DNA of 64,000 nucleotides, from NCBI GenBank assembly GCA_039621445.1, contig CP154955.1:43051540-43115539 (forward strand), written 5' to 3'. The notes beneath the pieces were generated by a model. It saw nothing but the letters and a program-made list of their open reading frames with translations. It had not been told where the DNA came from and made no database searches. The DNA is from Euglena gracilis. Lineage: Eukaryota > Euglenida > Euglenophyceae > Euglenales. Below are positions 52,364 through 63,737 of the stretch, piece after piece. Numbering within the stretch: the first letter of the stretch is position 1; each line of letters begins with the position of its first letter. A program made the position numbers and the translations under genes.

Positions 52364-52599
52364 CCACCGTGAAGCTGCTCTGCCGAACCTGCAGCTGACC
52401 TGTTCCCGTTTCGGTTCTGGGCTGTGGAGTCGTTTTTTTTTTGTCAGGACGTTTTTCTTTGGGTTTTTTTCTTACCTCCCTTACCCAGTGTGTATGACCG
52501 CTGCGGCTCCGGACCTGGTTCCCTTGTTTTGTTTTGTTGTTTCGGTTGTGTCTGCAGAGAGTCGCCCCTCTCGTCCCCTACCCTCAGGCCGCAGCCCCT

Positions 52600-54048
52600 T
52601 CACTTCCGTTCTGTGTTTTGAACTGGCCGCCAGCGGTTGCTGGAAGTTGCTTCTGCCTTTGGCTGTCCCTGTGGCTGGTTGGCTGGCTCCTGTGAATTGG
52701 TTTGCTGTGTCTGTGGTTCAGTTTTCGTTGCTGTTGGCTGTGGCTGTGGCTGCCCTTTGCCTTTTCCTTTCCCGCTCCCCTTTCCAGAATCGTATCCTTT
52801 CCCAGAGTTGTATCCCTTTCCTGAATCGTAGCCTTTGCCGTAATTCTGATTCCAGTTCTGGTTCTGGTTCCAGTTTTGGGTTGAACCCCAGTTTTGACCT
52901 TTCCCCTTTCCTTTGCCTTTGCCCCAGTCGTTCTGTCCCCCGTCTGACCAGTTGGTGTACCGTCCCTGGCCAGGCTGTTCTGAAACTGCCATGGGCACCT
53001 GCTGGCGTGGAGAAGGGGGTCTGGGTTTTTCAGGTGATGGGGATCGAGGTCCAGGGGAGTTGGGTCGGGATCTGGAAGGTGGTGTCCGACTTCTGTATTT
53101 TGTTTTCCTCTCCTCCTTGACTTCCCTGACGTAACCCCTGCGGTCCATCGACCGTGATCTGTTTTCACGAGGTTGGTTCTGCCAGCCGTTGTACCCCCTA
53201 CCCAGGGAGTCTGACTGTTGTTGGCACCTGAGTTCGGTTTCTACCCGTTGGAACAGTTCGTCCAATGTGAGTTTGGCTTGCACCTGCGTGAACTGTGGTT
53301 TGTGTCCAGTCAGCAACGTTGAACCGTTTTTCATCAGGAGAAGTTCAGCAGCTCTGCTGCTGTGCAGTTGGATCCTGAAGTTTTGTCCGTCCCGCGCCAC
53401 CTGAAAATTCGCACCTGTGCCTACTGTTGCTGCCACCAGGTCACGGACGCCTTCCGTTGTTGCGTCTGGGACGTTTGTAATGTTCGTGACCCCTTTCAGT
53501 TTCAGTGTCGGTCTGTCCTGATTTTTGCGGTCCTGTTCCCTGATGCAGCTTCTGCGTTGTGTTTCAGGCATTTTTTCAGCCACCAGGTTGTAAGCGTCTT
53601 CCTCTGATGGATTTTCCAGTCTGCTGTAGAGGAGTTTGAAATGGGACTCAAACTCCCTCCACGCTTCCAGTGTCAGTTTTCCTTTTGTTTTTGGTCTCAG
53701 GTTTTTCAGTTCGTCTTTGATGGCTGATTGTGTGTCTCCACCGTATTTCGCGCACATCCAGTTCCAAAATTCCTGGTACTTTATTTTATCACCGCGTTCC
53801 TGTCTGCGTTTTAGTTCCAGTTTGCTGGCACTGTCCAGGCTGCCCTCCAGCAGTGACAGTTTCAGGTCGTCGGGCAGGGACCCCTGACCGGCTGACACAC
53901 GTTGCAGGTACATTGGAAATTTCACGGCAAAATCTGCGAAATTCCCCTGCAGTGTTGGTCTTACCAGGTCTTTTGTCATCGCCGCGCCCACTGGACCCAG
54001 CAGCAGCCCGAAGGATGCTGCCGGGGCCTTTGCCACGGGTGCCACCAC
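52600..54048 (-). CDS. LTR-B gag (482 aa)
   Basis: Capsid-like helical part at residues about 25-150 (LRPTLQGNFADFAVKFPMYL, YQEFWNWMCAKYGG, LEAWREFESHFKLLYSRL), then an Arg/Ser-rich segment (YRSRTPPSRSRPNSPGPRS). Instead of a CCHC zinc knuckle it ends in Gly-Lys runs (WGKGKGKGKGQNW) and YDSGKGYNSGKG repeats, which would bind RNA. The frame is uninterrupted, but the regions before and after are in other frames, so the annotated start is only the first Met in the surviving open part. Confidence 0.7.
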   Translation of the reverse strand: MVAPVAKAPAASFGLLLGPVGAAMTKDLVRPTLQGNFADFAVKFPMYLQRVSAGQGSLPDDLKLSLLEGSLDSASKLELKRRQERGDKIKYQEFWNWMCAKYGGDTQSAIKDELKNLRPKTKGKLTLEAWREFESHFKLLYSRLENPSEEDAYNLVAEKMPETQRRSCIREQDRKNQDRPTLKLKGVTNITNVPDATTEGVRDLVAATVGTGANFQVARDGQNFRIQLHSSRAAELLLMKNGSTLLTGHKPQFTQVQAKLTLDELFQRVETELRCQQQSDSLGRGYNGWQNQPRENRSRSMDRRGYVREVKEERKTKYRSRTPPSRSRPNSPGPRSPSPEKPRPPSPRQQVPMAVSEQPGQGRYTNWSDGGQNDWGKGKGKGKGQNWGSTQNWNQNQNWNQNYGKGYDSGKGYNSGKGYDSGKGSGKGKGKGQPQPQPTATKTEPQTQQTNSQEPANQPQGQPKAEATSSNRWRPVQNTERK

Positions 54049-56611
54049 TGTTTCCTCTCTATGTGGTGAATGGCAGTTTGGGTAGACCCCATCTGGGGTC
54101 CCACCCAGGTTGTAGTGGCTGTTTTCTGAGTTTCAGTTTCGTCCGCCCACACGAACAAGCCCCGTGTCCGGGACTGTGGGGTCTGTTGCGTCGTCACTGG
54201 CTGTTGAGTCGGCTGAGGTTGCATTGACTGTGTACTGGGCTTTTCGGGTTTGTCGTAAGAGCTGGGCTGGTCGGCACTGCAGTCGGTCGTTGTTCCGTTT
54301 GTCGAGCCAGGGGGGCAATTAACGGTGTCAAGGCAGTTTTTAGTTCTTGTTGAATGAGCTGCCCCACCAGGGAAGCCGAGTTAACGGTCCCCAGTGCTGC
54401 AGCTCCTCCTTCCGCTTTTGGGTGTGGTGTTTCGTCCCCCCACTGCTGGCTGCTCTGGCTGAACATACCTGTCAGGGTTGTTGGGTCCCCGTCCCCGTTT
54501 CACAGGCCTGGGGTTCTGGGGTCCCCGTCCCTTAGATTCCTGCGGGCTGGCTCCTCAGGGCTGGCCGTGGCTGGGCCAGGGGTTGTGGGGTCCCCATCCC
54601 CGTTGGCCAGGCCTGGGGTTCTAGGGTCCCCGTCCCGGGTTGTCTTGTGGGCTGGCCCCTCGGGGCTGGTGGGGGCTGGTTCTGGGGTTGTGGGGTCCCC
54701 GATCCCCGTTGGCCCGCGGCCCTGTCTGCCCCCTGGGGGGGTTGTTCTGTTCGTTGGGCCGTCGTGGCTGCCCCTGGCTGTCCAGCCTGGGTCCTCGAGG
54801 GAGGCCCACTGGCCAGGGGGCTGTCCCCTGACTCTGGTCCGAAGGCCCCGGTGCAGGCTGGGCGAGGGGAGATGCTTAAATTTTCAAAAAGTCTGGGTAT
54901 TTCAGCCAGGCTAGGACTGGGGGTTGTGATTTGCTGGGTGTTTTGCCTTTCCAGTTTTTCAGTCAGGTTTTCAGTCGTTTTTGTCACAGTACTGATATTT
55001 CTGTCCAGGGTCACCAGCTGTTCTGTCCACCGTTTCTGCTGTGTTTGCAGTTCCGTGGTCAGAGAATGTAAATGCTGCCAAATTCCGTTGTCATGTGTCT
55101 CCCGTTCTGCAGTTTTTGTTGTCAGACCAGCTAGTTTTGCTTCCAGTTGACCGACCCTGGTTGTCATTGAGCCAATGGCAGATGTCATTTCCAGCCATTT
55201 GGCATGTTCAGATGTGGCATGTGTTCCCGTTTTAATGGTCCCTTTTTGTAATTCACCCAGCAGGTTTTGAGTCGTTTGGGCTGTTTCGTCCACCCTGTGA
55301 CCCAGGTTGCCGACCTCCAGGTTCAGACGTTCAGTGCGTTGTTTGTGTTTTTCTTCGTTGGAGGTCAGAATTTCCACCTGTCGTTTCAGTCTGCCGATTT
55401 CCTCGTTCAGCTGTGCAATCTGCTGCTGCTGATCTGGGATTTTCTGCAGTTCGACCAGTTTTTTGTGCAGGTAATCACAGTTTTGGATAGTTGTTGCCGT
55501 TTTTGTTTCCTGCTGCTGGACCCGTCCTGCCAGATTTCCCAATTTCGCTGCCCATGTCCTTCTGAATTTTTTCCACCACACTGCTGATTTCGCCTCTGAT
55601 GTTTTCAACCTTTCTGGACACTGTTGCCACAGTTTCGTCCACTTTGCTGTTCACCGTTTGGACTCCGCCTGTGTTTCCTGCGACCCGTTCTTCTGCCACA
55701 GCCAATCTCTGTTGCAGTTCTGCAGTTATTTTTTCGTTTTCTCGCTGTCGGTGTAGTAAACCAACCAGATGTTCACCCTGGTTCTGTGCGTTTCCACCTG
55801 CCATCTGCAGAAAACTGTGAAATTCCCTGAGTTTTTCACCCAGTGAGCCAGACATTCCCTGATTTCTGTGATCTGCTGTGACATTCCGTTGAAATGTTCC
55901 TGGTACAGTCTGTTCTGGTTCACTGTCACCAGTTCCATGTTTGCCTGTGTTGTTGCCAGGACTGTTGTCAGTTCTTCGTGTCTGCCGTTTATTTCTGTCA
56001 TGAGTGCTTCACCCTGTCTGTTCACTGTGGCGTGGAGTTCGCTGACCCACTCCGTCGTTGTTTGTTGCAGCTGCTGCAGAGTTTCTGCCGTTTGTTGGTT
56101 CGTCTGTTCAGTTTTGTGTCTGAACTGTTGAAATTCCTGGGTCAGCTGTCCAGTTTCGTACGCACGACGTTCGACCACCAGTCCCAGTCAGTGTTCTGAT
56201 TCTGTGGTTTCGGCTGTGGAATCTCGTACGAGCTGTAGGAAGGTTCCTGGTACGAAGTTTCAGTTTCACCCTGGAGGCGGTCTGGTTGTTCCGGGCTCTG
56301 TCGTACCGCCACCAGCGCGAAACTCTGGGTTCCTGGTTGCTGTGCTGTTGCAGTTTGCCAGTTTTGGTCGTTCTGAGTGTCCGTTTCTGGCTGTTGGTAC
56401 CAGTTTTGTGGTGCAAACACCTGTTCGTCGAAGTACGGTTCGTTGTTTTCGTCCACTCTGTGTAATCTGGTGCTGGACCGGTCTGTTCGGTGTCGTCCTG
56501 GTCCATGTGCACCATGGCAATGACACGTGGGCTGTCATTGCATGTCTGTGGCACTGTAATGTCTGTGCCGTTTTGTTCAGTTTCAGTCCACCTGTTGCTG
56601 TCCAGTGACTG

Positions 56612-56845
56612 GTACATGGCGGCAAAGCCATCTGCCGGCTCCACCACCCTAGCTATGGCGGTTAAGGCAGCTGGCATTTCCAGTGTATGGTTCATGGCTG
56701 GGAAACCATCCGCCTGCTCCACCACCCTAGCGATGGCGGTTAAGGCAGCTGGCACATCCAGTTTTTGATACATGGCTGAGTTGCCCTCCGCCGGATCCAC
56801 CACCCTAGCGATGGCGGTTTCGGCGGCTGGCATGTCAGCGTCATT
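56612..56845 (-). repeat. Three 78-bp tandem repeats, in frame (26 aa)
   Basis: Each unit encodes about PAALTAIARVVEPADG plus a variable end with Met-Tyr. Three units differ slightly. The length is a multiple of three, so the protein frame is preserved. Confidence 0.8.
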
Positions 56846-56920
56846 TTTTGCAGTTTCTGGTCGTTTTTCAGCTTGTTGTTCGTAGCCGCATGCTGGAGGG
56901 GAATCAAAATTGGGCAGTCC

Positions 56921-56933
56921 ACCTCTGCGACCA
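56921..56933 (-). promoter_or_regulatory. LTR-B primer binding site
   Basis: The minus strand TGGTCGCAGAGGT follows the 5' LTR directly. It matches an initiator tRNA-Met type site (TGGTAGCAGAGG) with one mismatch. Confidence 0.75.
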
Positions 56934-57410
56934 TGTTGTAACTTTGGTACCCGCCCTGGAGTTTCCAGTCCCTCGGGGCCGGCACCCCGTTGCGTAGGAT
57001 CTTTTACCCTGCCCAGGGTGTTTTCAATTCCCCTCGCGGCTTGTTTTAAAAATTGCATTTTCTTTCGTTTTGGTGGGTCTTTTTAATGAAAACAGGTGAG
57101 TTGGGTGGCTCACACCCTTCCTTTGATAAAAAATCCACAAGACCAACAGCACAATACAAGCAATTCAGCAATTTCAAAACCAGCACCAATGTAATGAACC
57201 ACGTACTGTCCGGGTAAGAATGATAATTGCTACCAAGATAATTCAATTCTTGAACTTGAAACAGACAAAAACAGTGACAGAGCCCTGCACAGACAAATGG
57301 GGTCAGCCAATTGATAATTCCTAATAAGATTTGCCTAATCCTAGCTGCAGAGTCATCAGGCTGGGCAGTTAGGTTAAGTTGTTTTGGGCACTCAGCACCC
57401 CTGACTCACA
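56934..57410 (-). repeat. LTR-B 5' LTR
   Basis: Matches 44,416-44,891 with about ten substitutions and one indel. It contains the CCTAATAAGATTTGCC block related to CCTAATAGGATCTGC in the LTR of LTR-A. Confidence 0.9.
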
Positions 57411-57631
57411 CATATCCGCCACATCCGGAACCAAAAAGCAGTAAGAAGGCACCCCGCCAAGTGGAATACAAACACAACAAAACAGCCGGCACACAAAGCA
57501 GGATCTCACCCCAAGACTGTGCGGATCCCGAACGGTTGGGGCTCCTAACCCAGAACCCAAAACATTTCAAACAACCTTGCCGGCGAACGAGGCATGGCGT
57601 CAGAAGGGCAAAGTGAGGAGCCGGAGGTGTC
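57411..57631 (-). mobile_element. DIRS-like element 2, upstream terminus
   Basis: 57,411-57,505 complements 23,705-23,803. The outer extension ending GCCGGAGGTGTC resembles the DIRS 1 end (GCCCGAGGTGTC at 23,639-23,650) and is partly copied in the internal complementary region near 23,990. This is the 5' end of the element whose middle lies at 41,175. Confidence 0.75.
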
Positions 57632-58500
57632 TTTGGTGGTAGTCCTCCTACGTCTCGTCGCAGCACGGGCACGTGGGATTCTCGGTGGATTTTCAAGGGA
57701 GGAGGTGTGGGAAAACCTGCATCCAAAGCCCGGTCCCATTGAGGCCCCTGGGCGTGTCCGAAGCCCTCGTCCCCTGCTCTCTGTGTGTTCTTTTTACCGT
57801 TTAGTGAAAACTGGGGGTGATCCGGAACCAAGGTTCATCGCGTGAGAGCGGCGTCCAGGTGCCTCACATGAAAGACTGCTCCAAATGCGGGGGCTGTTTG
57901 CGCCTCCTTACACCTTGGGATAGGGGTAAGTTACAAGGTCATCAAGAGCCCGTCCGGATTTTTTTGCGCGGCGAGTCAACGTGACCGCACATGGACCACT
58001 AACCAGTCAATTAAGTGTGAATGTGGACTTAGAAATTCGCTCAAGGCCGGTTTGTAACTCTGTGTGTCATATAAACCAGGTTATCATGTTACGTGGTCCT
58101 TAACTCAAATTTGACAAATTTGTAACCGGAAAAGTCACTGAAATTCCCATCTTTGTATTTCAGTCGAAGTTCAAGTTCAGAAAAGGTTCTTTGGGTATGC
58201 CATTAAAGCCTTTACCCATATTTTGGCCTTTCCGGCCTTAACTGGCGCAAATTCCGGAACCAGTCGGCCGAAGTTTTCCTGTCGGTAGGATCTGAGCGAA
58301 TTCCTAGTTAAGGAGAGCCACAATCGAATCCCTCATTTTGACTGCAAAAATGTTTTCCACACAGGGTTCTTCTTTAACCCAATCTGAAAATACAACCCAA
58401 AAATTATTTCACGTTCTTTACTGTGTTGTGCAAAGAAGTCAAGAAATCATATGAAAAAAAGCATCACCCTTTCATTTGAGGAGAAGTTAAACAAAAAGCA
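57632..58500. other. Flanking DNA, no gene recognised
   Basis: A plus-strand frame of 83 codons overlaps the DIRS end and stops at 57,845. Composition here is ordinary, but nothing in it is recognisable. Confidence 0.4.
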
Positions 58501-58608
58501 AAATGAATACAATGAAAAACCAAAGCCAAGTAGCCCAAGTAGTCGGAGCCGGGGGCCGGCAGCCTCACATTGAGGTCCTACTCGGATCTCCGCCTACCCC
58601 CCCCCCAG

Positions 58609-58702
58609 CAAGAAGAAGAAGAAGAAGAGGAAGAAGAAGGAGAGGAAGAAAAAGAAGAAGAAGAAGAAGAAGAAGAAGAAGAAGAAGAAGAAGAAGAAGA
58701 AG
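58609..58702 (+). repeat. AAG/GAA microsatellite
   Basis: About 30 trinucleotide units with a few interruptions. They create Glu- or Arg-rich frames that should not be taken as genes. Confidence 0.9.
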
Positions 58703-58772
58703 CTGAAGCTTCAGGAACAGCTACAGAGGCGCGCGGTATGGAAGCTGTGGACAAAAAAAACACCCGACAACC

Positions 58773-58798
58773 TGTGTGTGTGTGTGTGTGTGTGTGTG
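58773..58798 (+). repeat. TG dinucleotide repeat
   Basis: Thirteen TG units. Confidence 0.9.
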
Positions 58799-58849
58799 CG
58801 TCACCCACCAGCATCATTCAGAGCGCACCCAAAGAAAAGTAGGCATTCG

Positions 58850-61800
58850 AAATATACGGTTGGGGATTTGACACTTGTGCCAGATTAAATCATGACTGAA
58901 GTTTTCTCAAAAAAATGTTTCACCAGATCTCACAAAACTCAAAGACGTTTTGATGGAAAAACTGCCGAAAACTGCCTGCCCAGAGCTTTTCGGGACTTTT
59001 TTCGGATTTTGAAATCCCAGAAGAGTATTTCATTCAAATTTTGAAGAACTTTAAGGAATTACAAATGGGAAACCCAGCAACTTCTGAATCAAAATAGGTC
59101 CCCCCACAATCTTTTTCAATCGAGCGTGTACATGATGGTGGGGAGGTAACTGTATTCCAGTTGGCACACAATTTCTCACAGGTATTTTTCCAAAATGGAG
59201 AGGAAACTGGTGGGAGGAAATACACCACAGTTTCCGTGATCCAACCCCTGGTTTTTTCTCATCCAAGGATGTCATCCACAGAAAAAAAATTTATTCCCAG
59301 GTGCATAGGAAAGAAGTTTTTGCAGCCCAACTGCAAATTATTCCCGTTGCGGTGGAAAATTCACAGCCCAGAGCTTTGTATATCTGTGGGTTTCAGAGAC
59401 TCCAGAGACTTTTTTTTTGTAATTCCCTCATGGAACGAAACGGGGAATTTCATAGTCAGTCGTCTCATTTCATTTTGGACTGTGAAAAGTTTGCTGAGAC
59501 CCCAGCCAAGAATTTTCTAAATTTACCCCCCGAGGAAATGGAGGAGGACGGGTCGTTTGCAGATCCTTGGAAATGTTTGGAAGACTGGCTTCAAAGTTTA
59601 GAAACTGGGCAAGAAATGGTTTCGGATTTGCTGAATGCACACATTTACCAATGTAAACATGACCATAACCCCCAGATCACCCCAGATAACACACAGAAGA
59701 TGTGGAGACCGTCTTGGTCCAGTGGTATCAAAATATGACAGGATTTTGCAGGACGTTAAAGGACAAATCCCAGAGCTTTTTCGCTTGAAAATTAAATATT
59801 TTGTTTTGGTACCCAGATGACTTTTGATAGCATTTTGCAAAACTTGAAGAATTTCAGAAGAACGTTTCTGTTCACAATTTTGGGCCTGAGGAAAGATATT
59901 CTCAATTGAAGAGTCAACATTTTACAGGACGGGTTCATTCTCAAATTTTCGGGGAGGAGGGTCCAGGTGGACAGGTCTTCCTCCCGTCCCAGGCCTTTGA
60001 TTTTAAAAATGGCCAAAATTTTCAAACAACACCCACGGGATGGGAGACTACCAACCCCAGCGTCGCTGTGGTGGCGGCAACCAGGGGCCCACTCCCGTGC
60101 ACGGCTGTGGTGGAGGTGCAGGGGAGCCCAGCAGCAAGCGCGACGAGCACAATCCCACCCCCGAGCTACGTGTTAGCAATTGAAAGAACAAGAATGCTTG
60201 GTTGGGAAAGAGACAGCTGAGAGGATTTTGTTATGAAAATTTCCTCTCCGTCGCTCCCTACTCGGGCAACCTAGGCCAAGAGGTAGGGGGAGTGGTTTTT
60301 TGGGTCAACAGTGCTGCAGTGGCGGTCTCGCCCAAAGGGGAGGAGCGCCAGTAACCCGCCCCACAAATAACGAGGCATTGCCATTTTAGTGGGCAGTGCC
60401 GTAATAACAGGGCGGGGGAAAGGCCGAAAAAAACGATTCCAATAACGGGGCACCCTCATTTTTTTGGTCCAAGGAGTTCGTGAGGACGAAAATACTCCAC
60501 AATTCTTGCCTGCCGCGAGTACATACATGTACATACGTAGACAAACATGCATGCATATCTGTGTGTTTGGCAGGGATTTACCAGTTATCTCCACAGTGGG
60601 GTCTAATAGTAGTGAGAATCGGGGCGGGATCCAACGTTTGATGATGGCAGGTAGTGCGCAACTAACGAGTCAGGGGGGAAGGTCAAAAATATGGTGCCAA
60701 TAACCGGGCTCTCCACCTTGTTATTTGGGGTGGGGGGTTTACCACTACCCCCTGATGGCAAGGCCACACGCTGCACTCTCCCGCTACCAACCCACAACGC
60801 TGTTTACCTCCCTCGCTCTGGTGTTTGTGTCTCCCAGAAAGGTGGATTTTCCTTCCGTAAGTTTGGAAGTAACAGTTCTCACTACTAGTACTGACGGTAC
60901 TAATAATACTCCCTTTGTATTCCCCCCGGGTAAGCATGTTGGACTTTCCCGGTGAAACACATGGAAAATTTCTATCCGTGATTGCTCTGGTGCAAAATTT
61001 GCTCACAGTGGTAGGGGCATGTGTAGGGATGATGGGGGAAGGCACCCTTTTTGGTTGCCAGATTCCAATTTTTGTCCGTACCCCCTGAGGGGAATGCTGT
61101 AATATGGGGCAAAGATCAACAAATTTTCCAAAGTTTCAAGAAAGATCATGGGCATAGGGCCCAAAACTGGGTGCGAGGGGAGCTTGATTTGTATCCCGAA
61201 GTTTTGTCTAACAGTTAGAAGCATTATTCCCAACCTCATCACAACACCTACACGGTTCTCTGCTTACACAGGTTGCGTGGTTGGGTTTCGTGGCAGTGCT
61301 CGTTTCACCTTTGAAACCTTTTTGCCAACGCCCCCCCCCCGTCTTGGGGATTTGCGGTGGAAAGTTAAGAAGAATTCTCATGTCGCGCTTTTTCAACGAA
61401 TATGGTCACCCCCAACCAACCGGGGTGTTGCCTCGTTTCACGCAGGAGGGGGACCCGGCCCTTTAAATTATATCCCATCTCCTGAGTGGAAATGAAAATC
61501 GCTCGGGGGAAACAGCAAATTTTTTTAAATGAGAAACCTCTTGATTGAAAGAAGCAAATGTTTGTCCCTTGCAAACTCGTTTCAAATTTTTTTCCTCGTA
61601 ATGGCTGTCATTCCCCCTTTCTTTTTTCAATATCTGGAAAATTCCCGTCTCAGCACATTCCAGGATTTAGCACGGGAGGCAGATTTGACAGAATTTTAAA
61701 TCATCAACACTTCTGTCTCAAAATTTTTGCAACCTTCCCCAGGGGGGGGGGGGTAGGACGAGGCAGGGAGTGGCAACCAATTTCTATGACAAAGGTTGGG

Positions 61801-62205
61801 AAACTGGCCAAGGAATGTGTGATGGCCAACTTTTCATGAGGGCACTTTGTTGAAGTGCCCCCAGCACAAAATTTCTTTCAGAAAATTTTTGCGCCTCAGT
61901 CAAACACTTTTGTGGACAAAGGCAAGCGATTTTTGGGGGCAAAAGCACCAAACTTGCAACTTTTCACGGAAACAAAATCAGGAGGGGGGTGGACTTGACT
62001 TTTTTCATTCGTGCCTTTTACGAAACATGGTGAGGACCCCACCAAGTGTGAAGGAAGTTTCGAGTAAGCCTATTCTCGAATAAAAATGGCACTTTCCAAC
62101 AACACCAAATCTTTAAAACCCCCCGGAATTTCATTACGATTTCCTGAAACGGCCTTTTGAACGGCGGTGCATTTTGCAATGACAGAATTTTTTGGACGTT
62201 GACTT
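58850..62205. other. Intergenic DNA, no gene recognised
   Basis: Ordinary A/T-leaning sequence. Short open frames (for example 59,301-59,738) have no recognisable motif or supporting partner. Around 60,390-60,720 CAATAACGGGGC / CAATAACCGGGC words recur. No repeat boundary or mobile element is evident, so this is the least repetitive part of the window and a host gene with introns cannot be excluded. Confidence 0.45.
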
Positions 62206-62208
62206 TTG

Positions 62209-62500
62209 TCAACGTACTCCCTTTGACTGCAAAAGGACTGTGGTCTTCTTTTGTCCCATCTTGCTTGATTGGGACCCAATGCCCAGGCGTTTCTGCTGGG
62301 CCGGGGATTTCTTGTTCATTCTCGTCCTTCTGTACAATGTGGTCCACAGGCCGTGGCCGTCACTGGGAGGGGTATTCTGCTGGGAAATTTCCGAAGGTGT
62401 GATCTGCGGGGGAGGGGCGGCCATGGTTCGCCACATGTCATCTGCACCTCCAGATCCTCCGGCTGCCGCGGCGAAAGTTGCTCCAGGTAGTTCACGTCGA
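62209..62500 (-). pseudogene. DIRS ORF1/gag fragment
   Basis: MWRTMAAPPPQITPSEI and DGHGLWTTLYRR match the start of the DIRS 1 gag (WRTVAAPSPKEI, DHGPWQTVVRR). The fragment stops where DIRS element 3 begins at 62,514, suggesting that element 3 inserted at or in another DIRS copy. Confidence 0.65.
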
Positions 62501-62771
62501 CCGCAAAATTCTCGTACTCCCTCGAAGCAAACCCACCAGGGAGGAAGGGACACCGATGGCGAAGCACAAAGACATTGTGAGGCCATGCCTTGCTCGCCGG
62601 CGGTGTTTTGTGATGGTTCGCTGTGCTTGGTTAGGCGTCTCCCCTTAGTGCCGCCTCGCCGGAGTTGGCTGCATTGTCTCCGACGTGGCTACCGTGTTCC
62701 TGTCTCTTCCCTTGGGGGGTTCCCCCCACCTGGCCCTCTTTCTGACCGAGGGCGTTTGAAGACAAACTTTT

Positions 62772-63709
62772 TCAACGTGAGGGGGGGTCGGGCTCACAAT
62801 GTCTTTGTGCTTCGCCCTCGGTGTCCCTTCCTCCCTGGTCGGTTTTCGTCGAGGGAGTACGAGATACCTCGGGCTCCGCACTTTGCCATTGTGAGGCCAG
62901 ATTGTGCACTGAAATTAGGGGGGCCAGGGCATTTTCCAAGGTACCTTGGGCACCAAGTCTTTGACAGTGGGCTGTAAATGCCTCAACCCCTTTCCATTGA
63001 CCAATTTCACAAACTTCTTGGGCTGAAAGGCCTAATTTTTTGAGCAACCCAACCACTGCCCCTCTGGTGAAGTGGGGTCCCCACACCTGGAGGGGACTCC
63101 TTGTTTGGTCAAAAATTCTCTCGTAATAGAAGCAATTGTGTCAGCACTTATGGGTGTATAGGGGGGTTTTAATGAAATCAGAAGGGGGCCCCAGGCTTTA
63201 CGTAAAATCGGGTTGCGGCCACATAAGCCACAATTAAATGAAAGGGGCTGATTTGGGGACATTGGGGAATTGAGACAACTCTTTCCCACTTGTGGAATTT
63301 CTGCCCTTTACGTTTGACTTGAATGTAGGGTGCCCCCCCCCCAACACACCTGTGGTTCTTTTGACTTGTGCCAAATCAGATGAACGGTATAAACACAGGA
63401 TGCGTGAACAAAAAATGAGCTGTTTGCGCAATGCACAAATATCAGTGGGCACAGGCTGCCTTGCCAGCCCCAGGAGGATTGGGAGGGGATCCCAAAAAGC
63501 ACCATATTTTTCCAGATTCTGGTTCCAAAGCCATAAGGTGCTAACAAGGTATTAAACCTTAGGCCACCAAAGCCATGGATCAAAAGCATAGCACAGTATG
63601 CATTACGGGCCTGGGCTTTTGAAAATTGAAAACGTTGAATTAAAGCGTCAGCCACTTGGTCTGTGGTGGCTTTGTGTGGGGGAACCCCCATTTTTCCAGA
63701 GTCACCCAT
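62772..63709 (-). pseudogene. DIRS 3 tyrosine recombinase
   Basis: Closely similar to the DIRS 1 recombinase: YRSSDLAQVKRTT (Arg box), PHFTRGAVV (His-x-x-Arg box), and the final box AHCQRL, where the nucleophilic Tyr is replaced by Cys (codon TGT, 62,964-62,966). Several frameshifts and stops separate the parts (near 63,550, 63,240 and 63,090). It cannot cleave DNA as written. A Ser/Arg/Lys tail leads into the internal complementary region as in DIRS 1. Confidence 0.7.
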
Positions 63710-63737
63710 AAAAGTGTAAAGGCACTTTGGTACCTTT

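Larger units (their letters stand above)
54194..56985 (-). pseudogene. LTR-B N-terminal coiled-coil leader of gag
   Basis: Open pieces in all three frames, read in order: a start region with 26-residue repeats, a Gln/Tyr-rich part (NWYQQPETDTQNDQNW), then long heptad patterns (TGQLTQEFQQFRHKTEQTNQ, LNEEIGRLKRQVEILT) and a Pro/Gly-rich end. At least five frameshifts. The same arrangement, a long coiled coil before the capsid, occurs in LTR-A, so the two elements share a gag architecture despite low sequence similarity. Confidence 0.6.
44416..57410 (-). mobile_element. LTR-B: 13.0-kb Ty3-like retrotransposon with DNA methyltransferases
   Basis: Direct LTRs of 476 and 477 bp, primer site and purine tract in place, minus orientation. 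The order is coiled-coil leader, gag, N6A-like plus C5 methyltransferase, protease, RT, RNase H, integrase, chromodomain, Pro-rich end. The flanks AATAT (44,411-44,415) and CATAT (57,411-57,415) match at four of five positions, a likely 5-bp target duplication in DIRS element 2. The LTRs differ at about ten sites by eye, more than LTR-A. Many frameshifts make the copy defective. Confidence 0.88.

Noticed and set aside
58570-58842. Glu-rich 90-codon protein
   Set aside because: Produced by an AAG microsatellite and a TG repeat; the opposite strand gives a Ser-rich frame of equal length.
59301-59738. 145-codon plus-strand frame
   Set aside because: Overlaps another open frame, has no recognisable motif, and is of a length expected by chance.
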